Assembly: GCF_963259705.1 (NCBI RefSeq)
Contig: NC_081844.1
Location: 10,711,715 to 10,775,714 of the forward strand
Length of the DNA: 64,000 nt
Direction of reading: 5' to 3'
DNA from: Myotis daubentonii
Taxonomy: Eukaryota; Chordata; Mammalia; Chiroptera; Vespertilionidae
Shown here: positions 13,712-24,617 of the stretch, piece by piece
Layout: each line of letters opens with the position of its first letter
Numbering within the stretch: position 1 is the stretch's first letter
Position numbers and translations under genes: made by a program
Notes under the pieces: generated by a model
Databases searched by the model: none
Seen by the model: only the letters and a program-made list of their open reading frames with translations
Told to the model about the DNA's origin: nothing

Positions 13712-13938
13712 CAGCGGTTCTCAACCTGTGGGTCGCGACCCCTCTGGGGGTCAAACAACCCTTTCACAGGGGTCGCCTAAGACCATAGGAAAACACACAT
13801 ATATATAATTACATATTGTTTTTGTGATTAATCACTATGCTTTAATTATGTTCAATTTGTAACAATGAAATTGGGGGTCACCACAACATGAGGAATTGTA
13901 TTAAAGGGTCGCGGCATTAGGAAGGTTGAGAACCACTG
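13712..13938 (+). mobile_element. SPIN-type non-autonomous hAT transposon
   Basis: Terminal inverted repeats CAGCGGTTCTCAACCT and AGGTTGAGAACCACTG bound a 227-bp element. Its inner sequence (GTGGGTCGCGACCCC, GGGGTCGCCTAAGACCAT, GGGGGTCACCACAACATGAG) matches the SPIN non-autonomous consensus as I remember it. The flanking 8-mers TCCTAGAC and TCCTAGGA are an aged 8-bp target duplication, as expected for hAT. SPIN elements are known from scattered tetrapods, including vespertilionid bats, through horizontal transfer. There is no transposase ORF. Confidence 0.9.
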
Positions 13939-14214
13939 TCCTAGGAGGTCTTTGCTTACCTCCTCAGCTCTCCTATGTATAAGCTTTCACATCCATTCAT
14001 GACCAAGTGGAGACTATACAGGCAGGGTCCAGGGCCTGTCAGAGTGAGACTTCCACACTGTGCCATGTGGAGGCTGCCCCAAGACAGTCCAACCTCAAGT
14101 ACACATAAAAATATACCAAGACAGGGTGTGACTGCCCCACAGTGCATGAAAGTTACCAATGCTTTAGTTCAACTAACATTCTTCTAGTATCTCTAAATGA
14201 ACACTTAGATCACT

Positions 14215-15532
14215 GATTTTCAACCTTTCTTTTTAATTCTATGCATTTATAGCTATAAATTTCCCTGTAAGCACTGCTTAAGCTGTACCCCTAAAATTTT
14301 TATATTTCATACATTTATTACCATTCCATTCCAAATATTTTATTGCTTTTGTTGTGACTTCCTTTTAGGCCTAGTGTTATTTTAAAGCATGTTGCTTACT
14401 TTCCAAACATTGGGAAATTGTCTAGTTATGGAATATTACAAATTTCTAGCTTATTTTCTTGTGGTCAGAAAACATTTTCTGAAAGGTTTCTACCCTTTGA
14501 AATTTGTTGAAGCTGGCTTTATGTCCCAGGATATGGTCAATTGTTGTAACTATTGTACTTTGTTCAAAAAGAATATGTAATTGACAATTGTTGTATATAG
14601 TATCTTACATATGTCCATTATGTCAAATTTGTTATATTTTTATTCATATCTTTTATATCTTGATTTTGTTGTCTTCTTGGTCTACGAATTTGATAGAAAG
14701 TAGTTTTGTGTTTTTTTAAATCCTCACCTAAGGATATTTTTTCCCATTGATTTCTAGAGAGAGTAGAAGGGAGGGAAGAGGAGGAGAAAGAGAGAGAAAG
14801 AGAGAGAAACATCATCGTGAGAGAAACACATCAATTAGTTGCCTCCCACACACACCCCTACCGGGACTGGGAACCTGCAACCAAGGAATGTGCCCTTGAC
14901 CAGAAATCAAACACACAACCCTTCAGTCCATGGGCTGACACTATAACCACTGAGCCAAATCAACCAGGATGGTAGAAAGTAGTTTTAATACCTCGCACCG
15001 ATTGTATATGTTTCTATTTCTCCTTGCAGTTTTATCATATTTTGCCTATCGTTTTACTATTTTGAGGCCACATTAATGGGAATACACAAATTTCTAATTA
15101 TTTCGTTCTTGGTAACATTATCTCTTTATCTAAATTAATTGATCAATGTTATTTCCATAAATAATGTCAGTCTTGAAACATCTCCCCCATTAATATAGCT
15201 ATATCAGCTTCCTTTTGTTTAGTAGCTGCATAATATAATTCTATTCTTTTACTTTCAAAATTTTCTATATCCTATGTGCTCTATTTTTACTTTGTAAACA
15301 TATTTTAATATGGCCTAACATGTATAAAATTTTGATTAGACTATTTAGTCCTTTACATTTACTGCCATCACTGACACCAGTGTTCTTGTGTGCTATTTGT
15401 CTTGACTAGTTTGTGTGTTTTTTCCTTGCCTTTTTTTGGATTGAGTGTTTTTTCACTGTTCCATTTTAGCCCTTAGTTAGTTTTCAAGATATATACTGCT
15501 TTTTCTTTTTTTAATGATTATTCAAGAAATTT
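14215..15532 (-). mobile_element. Old L1 fragment, ORF2 endonuclease region, antisense
   Basis: Read on the minus strand, the sequence follows the L1 ORF2 endonuclease part (including a KAGVAI-like word near 15200 and the region after it), with many substitutions and stops. It is split by a younger SINE at 14708-14972. It is too diverged for a useful open frame. Confidence 0.7.
14708..14972 (-). mobile_element. Ves-type SINE in the old L1
   Basis: This is a tRNA-derived SINE in antisense. Its head is at the right (complement of TTGGCTCAGTGGTTATAGTG) and its A-rich tail lies toward 14710. Identical 14-bp repeats TAGAAAGTAGTTTT flank it (14694-14707 and 14973-14986). Boxes A and B are degenerate. 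The GA-rich part near 14770-14810 is expanded. Confidence 0.9.
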
Positions 15533-15540
15533 CAACATGC

Positions 15541-15574
15541 TTTTTTTTTTTTTAATTCTCACCTGAGGACATGC

Positions 15575-15619
<45 letters not shown>

Positions 15620-15774
15620 TCCATGTGAAAGAGAAACACTGATCAGTTGCCTTCCCTATGTGCCCCAACAGGGGATCAAACCCACAACCCAGGCATGTGC
15701 CCTGACCAGGAATCAAATCAGCCACCCTTTAGTGTACAGGACAATGCTCAACCAATTGAGCCACTCCAGCTGGG
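15541..15774 (-). mobile_element. Ves-type SINE with expanded (GA)n
   Basis: This antisense tRNA-derived SINE has its A-tail as a T run at the left and a (GA)n stretch at about 15580-15616. CAACATGC repeats (15533-15540 and 15775-15782) form the target duplication. Confidence 0.88.
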
Positions 15775-15830
15775 CAACATGCATTTATTATTATTTTTTC
15801 ACTACATGCATTTTTAACTTATCAAATCTA

Positions 15831-15964
15831 CAGGGCGTCCCCCCAAAAAATGTATATATACTTTAAATGATTATAAAGTCAGTATTTATTAACATATAGT
15901 TCATTTTCAAAATTAAGTGAGATATCAGCTGTTAAGTATGTATATATTTTGGGGGGACACCCTA
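15831..15964 (+). mobile_element. Mariner-type MITE
   Basis: A 134-bp element with inverted ends CAGGGCGTCCCCCCAAAA and, in reverse, TAGGGTGTCCCCCCAAAA, bounded by TA on both sides (15829-15830 and 15965-15966). This is the expected insertion signature of Tc1/mariner transposons. It contains no coding capacity. Confidence 0.85.
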
Positions 15965-16230
15965 TATTATGACTCCATCTTTTCACCAATGCAAATCCTT
16001 AGAACAGTGCTCACACAAGATAACAAGATAAAATTTTAATGTTTTTATTTCACTGTGGACTAATAAAATATAAAGGAATTAATAGAAAATTAAATCAAAA
16101 AGCAAAGATACAAAATACACACTCAATTTTAAAAATAGTTTTAAGGTATAACTAACTGACATACAATAAACTGCACATATGTAAGTGTAAAATTTGGCAT
16201 GTTTGAAATATGTATATATTTATATACACA
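15965..16230. other. AT-rich spacer, no gene seen
   Basis: The sequence is AT-rich with old L1-like words near its right end. No feature is firm enough to call. Confidence 0.5.
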
Positions 16231-16532
16231 CTAGAGGCCCCATGCACGAATCCGTGTGCTCCCTCGGCCTGGCCTGTGGGGATCGGGCTGAAACCAGCTC
16301 TCCAATATCCCCTGAGGGGTCCCGGGTTGCGAGAGGGCAGTTCTCGGGTGATGAACCCTGGAATCAGGCTCCCTTCTCTCTGGTTCTGAGAGTGTCACCC
16401 GAGAACTGCCGATGCCAAGTGACCACAGCTCAGCAGCTCCTACGTTGAGCGTCTGCCCCCTGGTGGTCAGTGCATGTCATAGCTACTGGCCAGTCCACCA
16501 GTCAGCTGGTTGCTTAGGCTTTTATATATAGA
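16231..16532 (-). mobile_element. Helitron H1 (non-autonomous HeliBat-like)
   Basis: The 3' end is at the left: CTAG at 16231-16234, preceded on the minus strand by GCATGGGGCCT. The 5' end (TCTATATATAAAAGCC on the minus strand) is at the right. It sits after A and would have been followed by T before the next Helitron inserted. It contains no Rep/helicase ORF. Confidence 0.87.
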
Positions 16533-17210
16533 CTAGGGGCCCGGTGCACGAAATTCGTGCACTGGGTGGCAGGGGGGAGTGTCCCTCAGCCCAGCCTGCC
16601 CCCTCTCACATACTGGGAGCCCTCAGGCGTTGACCCCCATCACCCTCCAATCGCAGGATCATCCCCTTGCCCAGGCCTGACGCCTCTGGCCTAGGCGTCC
16701 GGCCCGGGCAGCGGGGACCTGCAGTGGCAGCGGGGGGTGCCGCGATCGGTGGGCTCCACCCCTGCCCCTGCAGGAAGCCTCTGACCTAGATGTCCGGCCC
16801 GGGCAGCGGGGACCCGCAGCTGCAGCGGCCCCGCGATCGTGGGCTTCGCTTTAGGCCCAGGCAAGGGACCCCTAGCTCCTGGGACTGCCAGCTTCGACCG
16901 TGCCCAGCTCCCATCGCTGGCTCCACCCCTACTTCCTGCTATCACTGGCCAGGGCGTCAAAGGCGCCTGATTCTCCGATCATGGCTTAGCAGCTCCCCCC
17001 TGGGTTTCTGATCACTGTCAGTGGCAGGGGGCTTCTTCCTGCTTTCCCTTTCACCTCCCTGCATTGTGCCTACATATGCAAATTAACCGCCATCTTGTTG
17101 GCAGTTAACTGCCAATCTTAGTTGGCAGTTAATTTGCATATAGCCCTGATTAGCCAATGAAAAGGGTAGCTCGTATGCCAATTACCATTTTTCTCTTTTA
17201 TTAGTGTTGA
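16533..17210 (-). mobile_element. Helitron H2, directly abutting H1
   Basis: On the minus strand it starts TC followed by AACACTAATAAAAGAG and ends with a stem GCACGAATTTCGTGC, a CCGGGCCC block and CTAG (16533-16536). The host dinucleotide is A (16532) and T (17211), the usual AT target. It is GC-rich inside and non-coding. Because its A neighbour is the last base of H1, H2 inserted at the 5' end of an existing H1. Confidence 0.9.
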
Positions 17211-17240
17211 TTGTATATGTATATACACCGTACATGTTAT

Positions 17241-20215
17241 AATGATCAACTCAACAGGGTATGTAACCCTTGTAAACATTTACACACCCAACGTAGGAGC
17301 ACCTAAATATATAAAGCAAATACTGATGAACATTAAGGGAGTGATTGACAATAATACCATCATAGTAGGGGATTTTAACAACCCATTGACCACAAAAGAC
17401 AGCATACCCAGACATAAATTCAACAAGGAAACAGTGGCCTTAAATGATACATTAGATCAAATGGATTTAATTGATATTTTTAGAATCTTTCATCCAAGGT
17501 AGCAGAATATACATTCTTTTCAAGTGCACATGGATCATTTGCCAGGATAGATCACATGTTAGGCCACAAAACAAGTCTCAATCAGTTTAAGAAGACTGAA
17601 ATCACATCAAGCATCTTCTCTGATCCCAATGGTAAAAACTAGAAATCAACTGCAGGAATAAAACTGAAACACACAAAACCTGGAGGCTAAATAACCACAG
17701 AGGCTACTAAACCCTTAATGGGTTAACAATGAGATCAAGGGGGAAAAAATCAAACAATACCTTGAGACAAATGATAATGAAAACACAATGACTCCAAATT
17801 TATAGGATGCAGCAAAGATAGGTCTAAGAGGGAAATTCATAGCAACATAAGGCGTACCTCAAGAAATAAGAAAATTCTCAATCTACCTTTACATCTGAAG
17901 TAGAAAAAGAAGCACAAACAAAGTCCAAAGTGAGTAGAAAGAAGGTAATGATAAAGATCAGAGAAGAAATAAAATAGTCTTTAAAAAAAAAATACCGGTC
18001 AGTCCCCTCAGCCTCCGCCGCCGCCCCTCTGCCAGTGCTCCAGCGCCACTCGAGCGGGCGGTCTCCGCGGGAGGGAGCGAGGCGGCGGGCGGCCGGGCGG
18101 GCGGCCGGGCGGCTGACGGGGGCGGCCGGCGGTCCTGTGCGCTCGGCGGTGGCGTCTCCATGGGGTGGGCGTGAGGCGTCCGGCGCTCCGAGGCATTCCC
18201 GCTGCTGCGCAGAGAGGACCCGTGTCCCGTGGACTGGGAGTTCCTGGAGAGCCGCCTCTGAACAGCTGGCGATAACTTCCTAAGTCCCGTCTCCTCATTT
18301 TCCTTTGTGTTGCGTTTCGGAACATCCAGAAACCATGAACTTGAACAACGTTAGTGATGAAGCGTTTGACTGCCATTTCCTCGATGAGGGCTTTACTGCC
18401 AAGGACATCCTGGACCAGAAAATTAATGAAGTCTCTTCTTCAGACGACAAGGATGCCTCTATGTTGCGGACCTGGGAGACATTCTAAAGAAACATCTGCA
18501 GTGGCTAAAAGCTCTTCCTCGGGTCACCCCCTTTTATGCAGTCAAATGCAACGACAGCAGGACCATAGTGAGGACCCTGGCTGCCATCGGGACGGGGTTT
18601 GACTGCGCCAGCAGGACTGAAATACAGTTGGTGCAGTCTTGGGGTGCCTCCAGAGAGGATCATCTATGCAAACCCTTGTAAACAAGTGTCTCAGATTAAA
18701 TACGCTGCCAATAACGGGGTCCAGATGATGACTTTCGATAGCGAAGTCGAGCTGATGAAAGTTGCCAGGGCACATCCAAAGGCAAAGCTGGTGTTGCGCA
18801 TGGCCACCGATGACTCCAAAGCAGCCTGTCGTCTCAGTGTTAAATTTGGTGCCACACTCAAGACCAGCAGGCTGCTTTTGGAGCGGGCCAGGGAGCTCCA
18901 CATCGATGTCATCGGTGTCAGCTTTCACGTGGGCCGTGGCTGTACTGACCCTGAGACCTTTGTGCAGGCCATCTCTGATGCCCGCTGTGTCTTAGACATG
19001 GGGGCTGAGGCTGGTTTCAACATGTACCTGCTGGACATTGGTGGTGGCTTTCCTGGATCTGAGGATGCAAAGCTTAAATTTGAGGAGATCACCAGTGTAA
19101 TCAACCCGGCCCTGAACAAGTATTTTCTATCAGACTCGGGAGTGACAGTCATAGCTGAGCCGGGCAGATACTATGTTGCATCAGCTTTCACGCTTGCGGT
19201 TAATATCATTGCCAAAAAGCTGGTCTTGAAGGGACAAACGGGCTCTGAACGACGGAGTGTGCGGGTCATTTAACTGCATCCTCTACGATCATGCGCACGT
19301 GAAGCCCCTGCTGCAGAAGAGGCCCAAACCCGATGAGAAGTACTACTCATCCAGCATCTGGGACCGACCTGTGACGGCCTCGATCGCATCGTGGAGCGCT
19401 GCGGCTTGCCCGAGATGCACGTGGGGGATTGGATGCTCTTTGAAAACATGGGTGCTTACACCGTGGCTGCTGCTTCAACTTTCAGTGGGTTCCAGAGGCC
19501 AACGATCTACTATGTGATGTCAGGGCCGACATGGCAACTGATGCAGCAAATCCAGAACCGCAACTTCCCACCCCAGGTGGAGGCGGACGCTGGCGCCCTG
19601 CCTGTGTCCTGTACCTGGGAGAGCAGGATGGAGCTCCTCCCAGCAGCCTGCGCGTCAGCCCGCGTGAAAGATGCCATTCCTGAAGCTGTTACGGGAGTGT
19701 AGCTTGACTTAAGGGATTTGGGGGGACCACTTAACTTAATGATTGCTAGTTTGGAATGTCTTTGTAAGTGGGGGTGGCACAGATGGAACAAGGTGGAAGG
19801 CCTAGGCGATGGGGTTACACTTACGTGTTCCTATGGAAACTATTTGAATATTTATTTTATATGGATTTTTATTCAATTCTCAAACATGCTACCGCAGAGC
19901 GCCCCTCAGCTGCCAAGCAAGCATTTGTAGCTTGTGTGTTGGCAGAACCAGCCCGAGGCTTAGTGTTGTGACCTGTTTTAACAATAAAGTACCTTGGAAA
20001 TTAAAATTAAAAAAATAAATTAATTAATTAAAAAAAATTACCAAAGATCAATGAAAGCAAGACCTGGGACTTTGGAAAGATAAACAAAATTGATAAAATT
20101 TTAACCAGATTTATCAAGAAAAAAATAGAGAAGACCCAAGTAAATAAAATCAGAAATGAAAGTGGAAAAGTGACAACTGACACCATATATTTGCAAAAGA
20201 TTCTAAGAAAATACT
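17241..20215 (+). mobile_element. L1 fragment (ORF2 endonuclease to early RT region), split by the ODC1 retrocopy
   Basis: 17241-17993 reads as ORF2 endonuclease sequence (for example NTIIVGDFNNPL near 17360), with frame breaks, and continues as L1 at 20041-20215. The two halves are contiguous in the L1 once the ODC1 retrocopy is removed. The L1 stops at about 20215, where another L1 5' end begins. The rest of its ORF2 is not seen on the far side. Confidence 0.85.
17994..20037 (+). pseudogene. ODC1: Processed pseudogene of ornithine decarboxylase (ODC1)
   Basis: The parent enzyme is the PLP-dependent ornithine decarboxylase that makes putrescine, the first step of polyamine synthesis. This copy carries a GC-rich 5' UTR, the start codon at 18335 ([19 protein letters not shown]), the whole coding region without introns, a 3' UTR, AATAAA (19983-19988) and an A-rich tail. 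The PLP-lysine context FYAVKCND is present at about 18530. The reading frame is broken by a 1-base loss near 18455, a 2-base loss near 18633, a deletion of roughly 44 bp near 19248 (removing the acidic DDEDES segment) and a 1-base loss near 19362. The normal stop is also lost. It sits inside an L1, with A/T-rich repeats at both ends as probable target duplication. It is not expected to make enzyme. Confidence 0.96.
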
Positions 20216-20826
20216 ATAGAGACCAAAACATGGCGGCGGAATAGGCAGACCTGTCGTTCACCTTGTCCCGGAGCCACACTGGAAATACAACTAAATTGGA
20301 AAACATTCACCTGGAATTACCAACTGAGGTCAAGCTGAGGGGGAGAATTATATCAAGGAAGGACAGAAAACACTTGGAGACCACAAAGAAGGGTGAGGTC
20401 ATGAGAGGAGCTGACCCAGCAACCAGGGGCGGCAGGCCAGTGAGATGAGAGGGAGGAGGGAGCTCCTCACTACAGGAGAGTCTGTTTCCTCAGAAGATAG
20501 AGGCCAGGAACCCAGGCTGGGCTCCACAGCCCAAAGCACCAAAGCCAAGACTCGCAGCACCCATATCATCTAGCCATGAAAGGCAGCAGGGCTGCTGGCT
20601 GCAGCAGAGCCTGGAGCCTACAGACTGGAGCCAGTTGGAGAGAAAGTGGCAGTTTTGGGTTTTTATGTGTGTGTTTTTTCTTTTTCTTTTTTCCACGTCT
20701 AAACCCAGAGACCAGGAGCTTTCATTTGCAACTACTCACCTGAAGCTATGATGCAGGGAGGAAGAAGTGGACTCAAAAGGCCTGGGAAGCATCATGGGAG
20801 ACTCAGTGGAACATCAGCCAGGAACA

Positions 20827-21080
20827 TCTATGTATATAAAAGCCTAAGCGACCGAATGACCAGTTGATCAGTTGCTATGACGTGCACTGACCACCAGAGG
20901 GCAGACGTTCAATGCAGGAGCTACTCCCTGGTGGTCAGTATGCTCCAACAGCCAACCGCCCATGGCCAGCCAACCTCCAGCAGTCCCTCCACCTGGCCAG
21001 CCAGCCCTCCCGATCAGTCCCAACTGCCAGCCAGGCTGAGGGACCCCACCTGTGCATGATTTCATGCATCAGGCCTCAAG
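20827..21080 (+). mobile_element. Helitron H3
   Basis: It begins TCTATGTATATAAAAGCC and ends with CATGATTTCATGCATCAGG and a decayed terminal CAAG (from CTAG). The inner sequence (GACCACCAGAGGGCAGACG) is shared with H1 and H7. It lies inside the L1-A 5' UTR and is non-coding. Confidence 0.82.
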
Positions 21081-22297
21081 TTAGGTCATAGGCCCCAAAC
21101 CAAAATAGCCATTTTTCTTGAGAGGAACTAGCCTCTCCCAGCAGCCAGAGGGCAGGTAAAAGAAAAAAAAACTGCCATAGGTGATACAGCCTACCCTACC
21201 CACAGGTGCCCTGAATGCCACACCCTGCATTTTGAGCTTTTCTGAAGAAACGAAAGCAGAGGCCAAGCTTATGGGTTTGAACAGTCTCAAGGAGCCCTCA
21301 GTGACTGGATTGGGGGAGGGGCCAACTGTCCCAATATCCTGGGAACCAGACTGATGTTTTCCACTCAGGAGTACTGAAAAACTTCAGGTTTCCAGCCGAT
21401 CTGCTTGGTCTCTGTCCAGCCAAAGGCAGAGTAACATTTTGGGCCACTTGCAGAGGAATAGCTCTGGGACATGGAAACACACCCACCATATTTCCTGAAA
21501 GCTAAAAAACACCTCCCCCTCTAAAGCACTTTCAGAAACAGACTATTGAGTACGATTGATAGCTGGCTAGCAGGCAAAGGTGGAAAGAGGCAGAGCCTGG
21601 AGAACCAAGGGAAGTGTGCTGACACAGCCCTGGGCTCCTTGCTGCTAACAAACCTACTCTAAGGGCAGATTTGCCCTTCCTGCTTTCAACCAAGGACTAT
21701 AGAGAAAAACATATATGGTGGAGTTGGTGCATTGCTTGGAGCTTCAAGCAGGTTGCTGAAAGCCAAAAGATAGTGCCTAACAGTGGTTAGCATCTAAATA
21801 CTTAATAGGGAGCCCAGAATTGACAGACAGAAGAGTGGGAGCCAAAGCAAGCTCCCCTGGGATACTAAACTCAGCTGAAACAAACACCACTTCACTTTTG
21901 TTTTTACTTTTCTTTTCTTTTCTTTTCTTTTTCTCCATTTTTTTATTTCTTATTTTTTTAATCTTTATTGTTCAGATTATTACAGTTGTTCCTCTTTTAT
22001 CCCCCATAGCTCCCCTCAACCCAGTTCCAACTCCACCTTCTGCCCTTACCCCCCCCCCTTCACTGTCTTCATCCATAGGTGTACCATTTTTGTCAAGTAT
22101 CTTCCCGCACCCCCACACCCCTTTCCCCCCGAGAATTGTCAGTCCACTCCCTTTCTATACCCCTGATTCTATTATATTCACCAGTTTATTCTGTTCATCA
22201 GATTTTTTATTCACTTGATTTTTAGATTCACTTGTTCATAGATATGTATTTGTTGCTCATAATTTTTATCTTTACCTTTTTCTTCCTCTTCCTCTTC

Positions 22298-23219
22298 TTA
22301 AAGGATACCTTTCAGCATTTCATATAATACTGGTTTGGTGGTGATGAACTCCTTTAGCTTTTTCTTATCTGTGAAGCTCTTTATCTGACCTTCAATTCTG
22401 AATGATAGCTTTGCTGGGTAAAGTAATCTTGGTTGTAGGTTCTTGCTATTCATCACTTTGAATATTTCTTGCCACTCCCTACTGGCTTGCATAGTTTCTG
22501 TTGAGAAATCAGCTGACAATCATATGGGTACTCCCTTGTAGGTAACTGTTTTTCTCTTGCTGCTTTTAAAATTCTCTCTTTGTCTTTTGCTCTTGGCATT
22601 TTAATTATGATGTGTCTTGGTGTGGTCCTCTTTGGATTCCTTTTGTTTGGGGTTCTCTGCGCTTCCAGGACTTGTTAAGTTTTTCCTTTCACCGGGTAGG
22701 GGAAGTTTTCTGTCATTATTTCTTCAACTAGGTTTTCAGTATCTTGCTCTCTCTCTTCTTCTGGCACCCCCATAATTCAGATGTTGGTACGCTTGAAGTT
22801 GTCCCAGAGGCTCCTTACACTATCCTCATATTTTTGGATGCTTTTTTCTTTTTGCTTTTCCGGTTGGGTGTTTTTTCCTTCTTTGTACTTCAAATCTTTG
22901 ACTTGATTCTTCGATCCTCTAGTCTGATGTTGGATCTCTGTATAATATTCTTTATTTCAGTCAGTGTATGCTTAATTTCTAGTTTGTCCTTTTTCATATC
23001 CTTGAGGGTCTCACTAGACTTATTGAGGGTCTTACTAAATTTATCGGCGGTTTCTAGAAAATTCTTGAAAAACCTTATAACCGTGGTTTTGAACTCTATA
23101 TCCAGTAGTTTGCTTTCCTCTATTTCTGTCATTTGTGACCTGTTTCTTTGTCTCCACATTTTTTTATGCTTCCCTGTGTTGATAGAGTGGCTTTCTATGC
23201 TAGGTGTCCTAAAGGGCAC
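22298..23219 (-). pseudogene. Broken ORF1 of ORF1-only element copy 1
   Basis: The N-terminal part reads in one frame (22890-23219) as a charged, coiled-coil-like region. The C-terminal domain is open at 22298-22519 and ends YEMLKGIL, like copy 2. The middle RRM part is shifted between frames. ORF1 proteins are L1 RNA-binding chaperones that coat the element RNA in trans-competent particles. This copy cannot make a full protein. Confidence 0.85.
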
Positions 23220-23258
23220 AGTGGCTCAGCCTCCCCAATTACCTGAGGTTGACACTCT

Positions 23259-23485
23259 TTTTTAATTTTTTTTAAATATATTTTATTGATTTTTTACAGA
23301 GAGGAATGGAGAGGGATAGAGAGTCAGAAACATCGATGAGAGAGAAACACTGACCAGCTGCCTCCTGCACACCTCCTACTGGGGATGTGCCAGCAACCAA
23401 GGTACATGTCCTTGACTGGAATCGAACCCGGGACCCTTCAGTCCGCAGGCCGACGCTCTATCCACTGAGCCAAACTGGTTTGGCT
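23259..23485 (-). mobile_element. Ves-type SINE inside ORF1-only copy 1
   Basis: This is a young-looking antisense SINE with a clear box-B complement (GGAATCGAACCC) and an A-tail toward 23265. The target duplication is GAGGTTGACACTCT / GAGGTGGACACTCT (23245-23258 and 23486-23499). Confidence 0.93.
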
Positions 23486-24617
23486 GAGGTGGACACTCTT
23501 GGTGCACCCCTTTGTGGATTGTGTTCACAGTGTTGTTATAGTTAAGCCTTGATTGTTGTTGGTGTCACTGAGAGGAATTGACCTCCAGGACAATTGGCTG
23601 TGTGAATCAGCTGTGTCTACAGTGGGAGAACTTCTGTGCTGGAGACACCCTTATGGGGCAAGACTTGCTTCAGTGGGGCTTTGGTGCTCACTGAGTCTGC
23701 CCCCTGAGTGTGTCCCTTATGGGTCTGAGGAGTGGTAATCTGGATGGTTCCACTCTGACCACTGGGTACACTGGCACTTGGATCTCTAAGGAGGTGCTAA
23801 TTTAGCCTCTTCCTGAGGCTACCCAGCAGGAGCTATGGAGAGATCTGAAGATTCCTCTTCTTTGTTTGGGGTTTGGAGGTGCCCAGATGAGGCCCAGCTG
23901 TGAAGCACTGCAAGCTGCTGTGGGGCCTTGGGCTTTCTTTTGGATGTTCTGGGTCTCTCTGTCCCAGCTGCAGTTTGTTATGTAATTTCAGATTGCCAAG
24001 GGCCAGGTCATTCATATGCAAAAGCCTCTGTGCACAGCTTGGGTGGGGCAGGTTCTAAGGGAATCAACAGGGTGGAGCAAACAGCTATGGCTGATCCTCA
24101 GTCCTGCCCTAAGAGGTCCTGTGTCTCAGTTTCCCACGGTAATCGCTGCCAGCACCTCTGAGAGAAAGCCACCCTCGAGTTCCACCCACTGCCAGACAGT
24201 CCAGTTTCTCCCCGTATGAGTCTGGGTCCCCAGAGACTTGCCCGGAACTGGAGACAGGGCGTCGGGAACTTGTGTCTCCCTCCCAATTGAGAAAGACAAG
24301 CAAGTCCTCAGTTGTCAGCCCTTTTCGCGAGTGCCTTCGTACCTCTGTACTTTACTTCTGCACCTCCTCTGAGTCTCAGTGTGCTTTTCTCTTTTCTTCT
24401 AGTTGTAGAATTTCTACTCAGCTAGCCTTCCTGTAGTTCTGGATGATGTCCATTTTGTCTTTTAGTTGTATTTTTTAAGTGGTTGTGCGAGGCAGCAATT
24501 TCAGGTGTTTACCTATGCTGCCATCTTGGTTTCTCCCTTTTCTCCATTTTTCTTCTCTTTTTTCTCTTTTCTTTTTCTTACCTTTTTAAATTTATCTTCA
24601 TCTGCTTTATTAAATTA

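Larger units (their letters stand above)
21943..24537 (-). mobile_element. ORF1-only L1 derivative, copy 1 (HAL1-like)
   Basis: On the minus strand it begins near 24537 with an L1-type 5' end (AACCAAGATGGCAGCATAGG), then a 5' UTR of about 1.1 kb. ORF1 follows (about 23219 to 22300), broken by frameshifts and stops. A G-rich 3' UTR comes next, ending AATAAAGATT and an A run at the left. There is no ORF2 sequence. Identical 14-bp repeats TTTTCTCCATTTTT flank it (21929-21942 and 24538-24551). A Ves SINE (23259-23485) has inserted near the ORF1 start. It is the same family as the intact copy at 59332-61245. Confidence 0.9.

Noticed and set aside
17994..20037. Functional intronless ODC gene
   Set aside because: At least four frame-disrupting changes and loss of the normal stop; it is a processed pseudogene.
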